Of a stretch of 31,408 nucleotides of DNA, positions 12,215 through 19,334 are shown one piece after another. The notes below the pieces were generated by a model. It worked only from the letters and a program-made list of their open reading frames with translations, ran no database searches and was not told the origin of the DNA. Within the stretch, counting starts at the first letter, position 1. Each line of letters begins with the position of its first letter. The stretch spans positions 1 through 31,408 of the forward strand of contig CAYSLU010000064.1 of the NCBI GenBank assembly GCA_964431965.1, read 5' to 3'. This stretch comes from CAYSLU01 sp964431965 (GTDB lineage: Bacteria; Verrucomicrobiota; Kiritimatiellia; CAIKKV01; CAYSLU01). Position numbers and translations under genes: made by a program.

Positions 12215-12505
12215 ATGGACGGAGATCCGCGAGTTCTGAGACGGAAGCCGGAGATCGTGACCCGTCGGGTGGCCGGGGAGTCCCTGCTGATTCCGATCCG
12301 GGGCCGGCTGGCCGATCTGCAGCGGATCTTCGCCCTGGACCCCGTGGCGGAGCACGTATGGAGCCGCTTGGACGGGGTGGCCGACCTTGACGCCATACTC
12401 CGGAGCGTGCTGGACAACTTTGACGTTGGTGAAGAGCAGGCTCGGCGCGACATCGGGGAGTTCGTCGCCGCACTCGAAGCCGGCGGCCTGGTGGAGCCCG
12501 CCTGA
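12215..12505 (+). CDS. PqqD-like peptide chaperone (RiPP recognition element)
   Basis: The product is a 96-residue protein with the PqqD fold pattern: an N-terminal beta region (VTRRVAGESLLIPIRG), LDPVAEHVWSRLDG leading into a helix, DLDAILRSVLDNFDV, and EEQARRDIGEFVAALEAGGLV. PqqD proteins bind the leader of a precursor peptide and present it to a radical SAM enzyme. The ATG at 12215 is preferred over the in-frame ATG at 12206 because GGAGGG ends nine bases before it, while it abuts 12206. The gene lies 24 bases upstream of the radical SAM gene, so the two are probably co-translated and act together. Confidence 0.85.
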   Translation: MDGDPRVLRRKPEIVTRRVAGESLLIPIRGRLADLQRIFALDPVAEHVWSRLDGVADLDAILRSVLDNFDVGEEQARRDIGEFVAALEAGGLVEPA

Positions 12506-12529
12506 CGCGGGCCGTGGCGAGAGGACAGC

Positions 12530-13606
12530 ATGCCGGATGTTGGAGCAGAGTGCGCGACAGGCGCGGAGGCATTCGGGCGGATCCAGAAGCGCGCGCGTGC
12601 CGAGCGGCTGCCGGTCACGGCCAGCCTGGCCCTGACGCACCGGTGCAACCTCCGGTGCGTGCACTGCTACGCCCGGGGGGATGTTTCCGCCGAGTGCTCC
12701 GCGACCGAGTGGGTCGGCATGATCGACCAGCTGGCCGACGCCGGATGCCTCTTCCTGCTGCTGACGGGCGGCGAGCCGCTGCTGAGACCCGACTTCAGCC
12801 TGATCTACCGTCACGCCTGCGAGCGCGGACTGATCGTCACGGTGTTCACCAACGCCACGCTTGTGAGCGAGTCGATCATCTCGCTCTTCCGCGACCTGCC
12901 GCCGCGGATCGTCGATGTCTCTCTGTACGGCCTGTCGGCTGAGACCTATGGCCGGGTGACGGGATCGGCGGAGGCGATGGACCGCTGCTGGCAAGGAGTT
13001 CGGGCCCTGCACGACGCGGGCATCCGGATCGGGCTGAAGACCGTTGTACTCAGGAGCAACCGGCATGAGCTCGCGGCCATGCAGGAAGCGGCCCGCGCGC
13101 TGGGCGTGCGGTTCCGGTTGGACGTGGGGGTGTTTCCCGGGTACGGCGGCGCGCGGTCGCCTCTGGATGAGCGGCTGACGCCGGCCGAGGCGGCCGAACT
13201 GGAACTGGGCGATGCCGGCCGGGCCGCAGACTGGGCGGCTCTGTATGATCGGCATCGGCACGAGTTCGGGCCGGGGCCCCTCTACCGGTGCGGGGCCGGT
13301 CTCACGCATGCCCATGTCGACCCGCGCGGGACGCTGCATCCGTGCCTGATGGCGGCCCATGTGGAGGCGCCGCTGGTCGGTCGCGGGTTTGGGCCGGCGT
13401 GGGCGGAGATTGGCGCGAGCCTCTCCGATCGGCGAACGCCGAACGATTCCGCGTGTCTCACGTGCGATAAACACGTACTATGTGGCTACTGTCCGGGGTT
13501 CAACCACCTGGAATCTGGCGACGAGGCGCTTGCCTGCGCATTCCAGTGCGAACTGGGGCAGGAGCGGTATCGGCGGCTGGCTCGCGGAAGGGACGTGGTA
13601 TCGTGA
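12530..13606 (+). CDS. Radical SAM/SPASM peptide-modifying enzyme
   Basis: This is a 358-residue radical SAM protein. The CNLRCVHC motif (Cys39, Cys43, Cys46) binds the [4Fe-4S] cluster that cleaves S-adenosylmethionine, and LLLTGGEPLLRPD is the usual GGEP SAM-binding motif. The C-terminal SPASM region has eight Cys (254, 272, 309, 312, 318, 321, 336, 340), enough for two auxiliary clusters, as in PqqE and thioether-forming maturases. The GAGAGGA ribosome binding site precedes the ATG. The stop codon overlaps the GTG start of the next gene by four bases (GTGA). The PqqD-like neighbour and small Cys-containing peptide make peptide modification the likely role. An anaerobic sulfatase-maturing enzyme is the main alternative, since sulfatases lie downstream, but PqqD partners are not usual for that family. 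Confidence 0.85.
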   Translation: MPDVGAECATGAEAFGRIQKRARAERLPVTASLALTHRCNLRCVHCYARGDVSAECSATEWVGMIDQLADAGCLFLLLTGGEPLLRPDFSLIYRHACERGLIVTVFTNATLVSESIISLFRDLPPRIVDVSLYGLSAETYGRVTGSAEAMDRCWQGVRALHDAGIRIGLKTVVLRSNRHELAAMQEAARALGVRFRLDVGVFPGYGGARSPLDERLTPAEAAELELGDAGRAADWAALYDRHRHEFGPGPLYRCGAGLTHAHVDPRGTLHPCLMAAHVEAPLVGRGFGPAWAEIGASLSDRRTPNDSACLTCDKHVLCGYCPGFNHLESGDEALACAFQCELGQERYRRLARGRDVVS

Positions 13607-13800
13607 ACGATCAGAATCTCGAGAAGAAGGCGTCTGCGAAGCAGGGGTACGTGAAGCCCACGCTTCGAGCCATCGAACTGGTGACGGACCAGGTGCTGGG
13701 CGTCGGCTGCAAGATGGCTTCGGTCGCCGGGCCCAACAGCGGCGAGTTCTCGTACGGGACGTGCCTCGCCCCGTCTCCCTGTTCAGCAGACGCATCGTGA
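13603..13800 (+). CDS. Candidate RiPP precursor peptide
   Basis: The gene encodes 65 residues from a GTG start, preceded by AAGGGA nine bases upstream. The N-terminal half is a charged leader with KKASAKQGYVKPTLRAIEL; the YVKP segment (Tyr16 to Pro19) resembles the YxxP motif that leader-binding PqqD-like domains recognise. After DQVLGVG the composition changes to a small-residue core with Cys36, Cys54 and Cys60 and a Ser-rich tail ending in PCSADAS. Cleavage after the GVG at residues 33-35 is possible but not shown. Overlaps of four bases (GTGA) on both sides, with the radical SAM gene and the kinase gene, tie its translation to both enzymes. The family and the final structure are unknown; Cys-based thioether cross-links are one possibility. 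Confidence 0.75.
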   Translation: MNDQNLEKKASAKQGYVKPTLRAIELVTDQVLGVGCKMASVAGPNSGEFSYGTCLAPSPCSADAS

Positions 13801-14711
13801 GCGACGGCGCGGCATATGTCCGGATCGGGGGCGTACTGATCCGGCTGTCGTCGCGTGATCCCCTTGCACCCGGTTCTTTTTCCGCCGAGTACGGGAATTT
13901 CCGCCTGGAGACGGCCGCGGATCTCGAGCCCGACGTTTGCGTGGAGCTGAGCGCTCTCGGCCCGGCGCCGGAGGTGTGCGACGCCGGGATCGACTGCGGC
14001 ACATGGGCTTACCACCGGTCGGGCGACGCCCGCCGGCTGGTGTGGCACGGCGACCGGCGCGATGCGCCCCTGTGGAGCGCCGAATACGTGCCGGGGTCCA
14101 GCCGCGTGGCCGTGTGGTGCGGCCCTCGTCTGGTCCGCGAGCGCAACGGCGCGCGGTCCGTGGTCAACCCCTTCCGCTATCCGCTCGATCAGTTGCTCCT
14201 GATGCTCATCCTGTCCGAGCGGGGCGGGTTGATCCTTCACTCCGCGGGGCTCGTGCGGGACGGGTTCACCGTCGTCGCCGCCGGCGTGTCGGGTGCCGGG
14301 AAGAGCACCCTGTCGCGCCTCTGGGCGGCGCGCTACGGCGGCGGATCCCTGCTGAGCGACGATCGCGTGATCGTCCGGCTGGACGGGTCGGATCGCCCGG
14401 GGGTGGGGCCGATGGCCTACGGGACGCCGTGGCCGGGGGAACTGGGTGCGTCCCGGGCTGCCGGCGCCCCGATTGCGGCCCTCGTCCTGCTGCGGCAGGC
14501 GCCGGAGAACGAGCTGATTCGCCTCTCACCGCGGGAGGCGGTGGAGCGCGTGCTCCCCCAGGCTTCGGTGCCGTGGTTCGATTCCGAACTGATGCCGCGG
14601 GCTCTGGGGCTGGCCGAGCGGCTGACCGGCCGACTGCCGGCGTACGAACTGCGGTTCACGCCGGACGAGGGAGCAGTCGACATACTGGAGTCGCTCGTCG
14701 CTCGAGCCTGA
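13797..14711 (+). CDS. HprK-like (HPr kinase-related) kinase
   Basis: The product has 304 residues starting at GTG 13797, which overlaps the precursor stop by four bases and has no clear ribosome binding site, so it probably depends on translational coupling. The C-terminal half resembles the catalytic domain of HPr kinase: LILHSAG (His148), the Walker A loop GVSGAGKST (163-171), LLSDD (Asp188-Asp189) and YGTPWPGE (208-215). True HprK phosphorylates HPr; related stand-alone kinases occur in several peptide-maturation clusters, and those of lasso peptide clusters phosphorylate a C-terminal Ser of the precursor. The Ser-ending precursor next door fits such a role. The N-terminal 130 residues have no recognisable domain. 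Function on the peptide is inference; the fold assignment is firm. Confidence 0.8.
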   Translation: MSDGAAYVRIGGVLIRLSSRDPLAPGSFSAEYGNFRLETAADLEPDVCVELSALGPAPEVCDAGIDCGTWAYHRSGDARRLVWHGDRRDAPLWSAEYVPGSSRVAVWCGPRLVRERNGARSVVNPFRYPLDQLLLMLILSERGGLILHSAGLVRDGFTVVAAGVSGAGKSTLSRLWAARYGGGSLLSDDRVIVRLDGSDRPGVGPMAYGTPWPGELGASRAAGAPIAALVLLRQAPENELIRLSPREAVERVLPQASVPWFDSELMPRALGLAERLTGRLPAYELRFTPDEGAVDILESLVARA

Positions 14712-15005
14712 ACGCGGCGGATTCGGCCCCGATGGGAGAGCGGCGCCTCCGCGGCTTCAGTCTTTCCTGAGTGACACATTTTGCAGTCCTGCCTCGCGGC
14801 AGCAGGTCAGCACAGCCATCACCTGAAGGTGTGTCAGGGCTTCGCCGGGCGTGACGCCCCATTGGAACCTCATCATGAAGCTCGAGTCTGCGAACGGCAT
14901 AAGGGGATGTCAAGGCGGCGGAATCTTCGGGCTTGCGCGCGCACCCCTCTCCGGTATCGTGATGCGCGGACTCTCGACGGCGCCCGAATACGGGAGGAGT
15001 TGTCG
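14712..15005 (+). other. Gene-free spacer between the RiPP-type cassette and the sulfatase operon
   Basis: No coding sequence with recognisable protein features is seen on either strand. Short inverted repeats occur (CCTGC at 14788-14792 with GCAGG at 14802-14806, and a GGGCG/CGCCC pair nearby), but none is followed by a T-run. The break in gene spacing suggests that the sulfatase operon has its own promoter here; no good hexamer pair could be picked. Confidence 0.4.
14992..14999 (+). promoter_or_regulatory. Ribosome binding site deciding the start of the first sulfatase
   Basis: GGGAGGAG is placed six bases upstream of the GTG at 15006. The open frame extends further upstream but without conserved sequence, while the sulfatase domain begins immediately after this GTG (TQKRCNVLYLHSHD). 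Confidence 0.7.
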
Positions 15006-16400
15006 GTGACTCAGAAGCGCTGCAACGTGCTGTACCTGCACTCGCACGACACGGGGCGATACGTCCAGCCGTACGGATATCCTCTGGCCACGCCACGCAT
15101 CCAGCGCCTCGCGGAGCAGGGAGTGCTGTTCCGGCAGGCCTTCTGCGCCGCGCCCACGTGTTCTCCCAGTCGCGCGTCGCTTCTCACGGGAACGTGGCCG
15201 CACTGCAACGGCATGATCGGCCTTGCCCATCGTGGGGCGCGGCTGAGTGACTACGGCATGCACCTGTCGAACGTGCTCCGCCAGGCCGGCTACCACACGG
15301 CGCTCTCCGGCATCCAGCACGAGGCGTCGGGCGACGACCGGAGCCAGCTGGGCTACGACGACGTGTTCGACCTCCGGTCGCCTCCGGCTTCCGACGGCTG
15401 GGCCCTCAACGACCGGGTGTCTGAGCGCGCGTCCGAGTTCCTGGCCGCGCCCCACGATCGGCCCTTCTTTCTTTCGTGCGGGTTTTGGCTTACCCATCGG
15501 ACCGGACAGGGCGTCCAGTGGCACAACGACGGGAAGTCGCCGCTCGGGGACCCGCGCTACGTTCGGCCCCCTGCGCCGCTGCCCGATACGCCCGACACGC
15601 GGCGTGACTTCGCGGACTTCGCCGCGGCCGCCGGCCGCCTCGACGCCGCGATGGGGCGGGTGCTCGACGCGCTGGAGCGCGGCGGACACGCGGACAACAC
15701 GCTCGTGGTCTGCACCACGGACCACGGCATCGCCTTCCCCTTCATGAAGTGCAACCTGACGGATCACGGGATCGGCGTGATGCTCATCATGCGCGGCCCC
15801 GGCTTCGGGGGCGGCCGCGTCGTGGATGCGATGGTCAGCCATATCGATGTCGTTCCGACCATTTGCGGCGCCGCGGGAATCCCTGTTCCGGCGTGGGTGC
15901 GCGGCCGTCCGCTCCAGCCGCTCGCCGACGGGTCGGCCGATGCCGTGCATGACGCCATCTTTGCGGAGGTCACCTACCATGCCGCGGCCGAGCCGATGCG
16001 GGCGGTGCGAACGGCCCGGTGGAAGTACATCCGCCGGTTCGAGCCGCGCAAAGGGCCCGTGCTGTCGAACTGCGACGACAGCGCGAGCAAGGACGCGATG
16101 ATGCGGTTCGGGTGGCCGGAGCGCCCTCAGCCTGAGGAGTGCCTCTACGACCTGGCCTTCGACCCGAACGAGGCGTGCAGCCGCGCCACCGATCCTGCGT
16201 GCGCCGGCGTCCTCGAGGAGATGCGGGCGCGCCTGTTCCGGTGGATGTCCGAGACCGGCGACCCGCTGGCCGCGGGAAAGCCGGTCGTTCCGTGGCCGGG
16301 CATGGAGAGCAACCCGGTTGAGGCTGTGTCCCCCCAGGGGCCCACCGGGCCAGCCGAGCCGACCGGCGCGCCGGTGGAGTCTGAGGTTGTATCCCGATGA
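15006..16400 (+). CDS. S1-family sulfatase, sulfamidase-like
   Basis: The product is a 464-residue sulfatase. The CSPSR motif (Cys52 to Arg56) in APTCSPSRASLLTG is the signature whose Cys or Ser must be converted to formylglycine. The N-terminal metal site reads HSHD where many relatives have ADD; the second acid is retained (Asp15). TTDHG near residue 240 gives further metal ligands. The motif context, PHCNGMIGL after the signature, and EVTYHAAAEPMRAVRTARWK toward the end resemble N-sulfoglucosamine sulfohydrolase (sulfamidase) more than arylsulfatase A. It would hydrolyse a sulfate ester or sulfamate on a glycan. No signal peptide is visible. The stop overlaps the next start by four bases (ATGA). 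Confidence 0.85.
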   Translation: MTQKRCNVLYLHSHDTGRYVQPYGYPLATPRIQRLAEQGVLFRQAFCAAPTCSPSRASLLTGTWPHCNGMIGLAHRGARLSDYGMHLSNVLRQAGYHTALSGIQHEASGDDRSQLGYDDVFDLRSPPASDGWALNDRVSERASEFLAAPHDRPFFLSCGFWLTHRTGQGVQWHNDGKSPLGDPRYVRPPAPLPDTPDTRRDFADFAAAAGRLDAAMGRVLDALERGGHADNTLVVCTTDHGIAFPFMKCNLTDHGIGVMLIMRGPGFGGGRVVDAMVSHIDVVPTICGAAGIPVPAWVRGRPLQPLADGSADAVHDAIFAEVTYHAAAEPMRAVRTARWKYIRRFEPRKGPVLSNCDDSASKDAMMRFGWPERPQPEECLYDLAFDPNEACSRATDPACAGVLEEMRARLFRWMSETGDPLAAGKPVVPWPGMESNPVEAVSPQGPTGPAEPTGAPVESEVVSR

Positions 16401-17890
16401 ACCGCCCTCCGAATATCCTGATATTCAATCCGGACCAGTGGCGGGGGGATACCCTCGGGCACATGGGGCATCCGGCGGTCGCGACGCCGAATATCGATCG
16501 CCTGGTCCGTGACGAGGCCGTCTCCTTCCGCTCCGCGTTCTGCCAGAATCCGGTATGCACGCCGTCCCGCTGCTCGTTCATGACCGGCTGGTATCCGCAC
16601 GTGCGGGGGCACCGCACCATGTTCCACATGCTGCGCCCGGACGAGCCCTGCCTTCTGAAGCGGCTGAAGGACAGCGGCTACTTCGTCTGGTGGGGCGGCA
16701 AGAACGATCTCATCCCCGGCCAGATGGGCTACTCGGCGCATTGCGACGTGAAGTTCGTTCCGTCCGAGGCCGACTGGGCGCGCTGGGGGCACCGTCCTGC
16801 TCCAGACACGCACGGCGCGGACGCGTGGCGCGGCGCGCCGGGCAGCGACACCTACTATTCCTTCTTTGCCGGCCGCTTGAAGCCGCCGGATGGTGATTCG
16901 ATCTACTGCAATTATGACTGGGCGATGATTCTTGGCGTCATCGACTTCATCCGCAGCGCTCCGAAGGACAAGCCGCTCTGCATCTATCTGCCGTTGGGAT
17001 TCCCCCATCCGCCCTACGGCGTCGAAGACCCGTGGTACGGCATGACCGACCGCTCGCGGCTCCCGCCGCGCATCCCGGCTCCCGCGTCATGGGAGGGCAA
17101 GCCCTCGATCCTGCGCGGAATCCACGAGCGGCAGGCCATGCGGGGATGGACGGAGCCTCGCTGGACGGAGTTGCGCGCCGCCTACTGCGGCATGTGTTCG
17201 CGGGTCGACCACCAGTTCGGGCTCGTGCTGGATGCCCTTCGCGAGGCCGGCCTGTACGACGACACGGCAACGTTCGTCTTCTCCGACCACGGCGACTTCA
17301 CGGGCGACTACGGCCTGGTCGAGAAGACGCAGAACACGTTCGAGGACTGCCTGACGCGCGTTCCGTTTGTCGTGAAGCCTCCGCGAGGCGTGGCGGTGAA
17401 GCCGCGCGTCAGCGACGCGCTGGTCGAACTGGTCGATTTTCCGGCGACGGTCTACGCGCTCGCGGGGATCGAGCCCGGCTACACGCAGTTCGGACGCTCG
17501 CTTCTGCCGGTTCTGGCGGGCGCGACGGACGAGCACCGTGACGCCGTGTTCTGCGAGGGTGGCCGGCTCGATGGCGAGCGGCATGCGATGGAGCTCGAGA
17601 GCGAGGCGCACACGGTTCCGACCGGTCTGTACTGGCCGCGCGTGGGGCTTCAGTCGCGCATCCCGGAGCACTCCAAGGCCGTCATGTGCCGGACCCGCCG
17701 GTTCAAGTATGTGCGGCGGCTGTACGAGGCCGACGAGTTCTACGACCTGGAGTCCGACCCCGGCGAGACGCGGAACCGGATCGCAGACCCGAGCCTGGCC
17801 GGCGAGGTGGCCCTCCTCAAAGACCGCATGCTCACGCACCTGGTCGAGACGGGTGACGTCGTCCCTCACGAAGCCGATCGGAGATGGTGA
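16397..17890 (+). CDS. S1-family sulfatase
   Basis: The protein is 497 residues. It starts directly at the sulfatase fold (NRPPNILIFNPDQWRGDTLG), with Asp13 and Gln14 in the first metal-binding loop, CTPSR at Cys54-Arg58 as the formylglycine signature, GGKND for the active-site Lys region, and FSDHGDFTGDYGL for the second metal site. The DHGD.TGDYGL pattern is typical of choline-sulfatase-like and related polysaccharide sulfatases. The substrate is not deducible, but the operon suggests a sulfated glycan. There is no signal peptide. It overlaps the preceding sulfatase by four bases and touches the next gene by one base. Confidence 0.88.
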   Translation: MNRPPNILIFNPDQWRGDTLGHMGHPAVATPNIDRLVRDEAVSFRSAFCQNPVCTPSRCSFMTGWYPHVRGHRTMFHMLRPDEPCLLKRLKDSGYFVWWGGKNDLIPGQMGYSAHCDVKFVPSEADWARWGHRPAPDTHGADAWRGAPGSDTYYSFFAGRLKPPDGDSIYCNYDWAMILGVIDFIRSAPKDKPLCIYLPLGFPHPPYGVEDPWYGMTDRSRLPPRIPAPASWEGKPSILRGIHERQAMRGWTEPRWTELRAAYCGMCSRVDHQFGLVLDALREAGLYDDTATFVFSDHGDFTGDYGLVEKTQNTFEDCLTRVPFVVKPPRGVAVKPRVSDALVELVDFPATVYALAGIEPGYTQFGRSLLPVLAGATDEHRDAVFCEGGRLDGERHAMELESEAHTVPTGLYWPRVGLQSRIPEHSKAVMCRTRRFKYVRRLYEADEFYDLESDPGETRNRIADPSLAGEVALLKDRMLTHLVETGDVVPHEADRRW

Positions 17891-19302
17891 TGACGCCGAG
17901 GCCCAACATCCTCTTCATCCTGATCGACGACATGGGGTGGCGCGATCTATCGTGCTACGGCAGCACGTTCTACGAGACGCCGAACCTGGACCGGCTGGCG
18001 TCCGAGGGCATGCGGTTCACGGATGCGTACGCGGCCTGCCCGGTGTGCTCGCCCACGCGCGCCAGCCTGCTGACGGGCAAGTACCCGGCCACGCTCGGAC
18101 TGACGGACTGGATCGACTGGTTCGGCCGGTGCCATCCGCGTCGCGGCAAGCTTGTCGACGTCCCGTACGTGCGCCAGCTGCCGGCGTCCGAGGTCACGGT
18201 GGCATCCGCGCTGCGCGACGGCGGGTACCGGACGTGGCACGTGGGTAAGTGGCATTTGGGAGGACCGGAGTGCCGCCCCGAGCAGTTCGGGTTCGACGTC
18301 AACGTCGGCGGCTGCGAGTGGGGGAGCCCCGGCCGCGGCTACTTCAGCCCGTGGGGCATTCCCGTGCTTCCGGCCGGTCGCCACGATGGGGAGTACCTGA
18401 CCGACTACCTGACGGATGAGGCCATCCGCCTGATCCGAACCCCCAGCGATCGGCCGTTCTACCTGAACCTGTGCCACTACGCGGTGCATACGCCGATCCA
18501 GGCGCCACGCGAGCTGGTCGCCAAGTACGAGGACAAGGCCCGGCGGCTCGGGCTTGACCGCGTCAAGGCCCTCGAGGACGGCGATCCGTTCCCGTTCAAG
18601 GCCAACTGGGAGGCGCGGGTGGTCCGGCGGCTGATCCAGTCGCACCCCGTCTACGCGGCGATGATCGAGAACCTCGACTCGAACGTCGGCCGGGTTCTGC
18701 AGGCCCTCGAGGAGACCGGCCAGGCGGACCACACGCTGGTGATGTTCACGTCCGACAACGGCGGGCTCGCGACCGCCGAGGGGTCGCCGACGACGAACCG
18801 GCCGCTCGCGGAGGGTAAGGGCTGGATGTACGAGGGGGGCACGCGCGAGCCGCTGATCGCGCGCTGGCGGGATCGGATACGGCCCGGCGGCATCTGCCCG
18901 GTCCCCGTGACCAGCCCGGACCTCTACCCGACGCTGTTGGACGTGGCCGGGCTGCCGCCCCGTCCGGAGCAGCACGTCGACGGGGTGAGCTTCGCGCCGC
19001 TGCTCGCGGGCGGAGACCGGCTTGATCGGGACGCCATCTTCTGGCACTACCCGCACTACGGAAACCAGGGGGGGACGCCGGGCGCTTCCGTCCGGTGCGG
19101 CGATCACAAGCTGATCGAGTTTTTCGAGGACGGGCGGCTGGAGCTGTACAACGTGCGAGAGGACATCGGCGAGACGCGGAACCTGGCCGCCGGGCAGCCG
19201 GCGCTGGCCCGCGAGTTGCACGAGCGGCTGACGGCTTGGCAGCGACGAGTCGAGGCGAAGATCCCGGGGCCGAATCCGGAGTGGCGGCCCGCTGGCGGAT
19301 GA
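17890..19302 (+). CDS. S1-family sulfatase, arylsulfatase A-like
   Basis: This is a 470-residue sulfatase with all the canonical elements: LIDDMGWRDLSCYGS (Asp13, Asp14), CSPTR (Cys53-Arg57) followed by ASLLTGKYP, HVGKWHLGG (active-site Lys and His) and TSDNGG for the second metal site. This set is typical of arylsulfatase A/N-acetylgalactosamine-sulfatase-like bacterial enzymes. The ATG at 17890 overlaps the preceding TGA by one base and has GGAG six bases upstream. The in-frame ATG at 17884 abuts the GGAG and is less likely. No signal peptide is present. Confidence 0.88.
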   Translation: MTPRPNILFILIDDMGWRDLSCYGSTFYETPNLDRLASEGMRFTDAYAACPVCSPTRASLLTGKYPATLGLTDWIDWFGRCHPRRGKLVDVPYVRQLPASEVTVASALRDGGYRTWHVGKWHLGGPECRPEQFGFDVNVGGCEWGSPGRGYFSPWGIPVLPAGRHDGEYLTDYLTDEAIRLIRTPSDRPFYLNLCHYAVHTPIQAPRELVAKYEDKARRLGLDRVKALEDGDPFPFKANWEARVVRRLIQSHPVYAAMIENLDSNVGRVLQALEETGQADHTLVMFTSDNGGLATAEGSPTTNRPLAEGKGWMYEGGTREPLIARWRDRIRPGGICPVPVTSPDLYPTLLDVAGLPPRPEQHVDGVSFAPLLAGGDRLDRDAIFWHYPHYGNQGGTPGASVRCGDHKLIEFFEDGRLELYNVREDIGETRNLAAGQPALARELHERLTAWQRRVEAKIPGPNPEWRPAGG

Positions 19303-19334
19303 CGTCGGAATGCGAGGAGCAAGGAGTACCGACC

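Noticed and set aside
12530..13606. Radical SAM enzyme as the sulfatase-maturing enzyme for the downstream operon
   Set aside because: It is coupled to a PqqD-like gene on one side and a small Cys peptide on the other, and a 294-base spacer follows the kinase. Not excluded experimentally, but the peptide role fits better.
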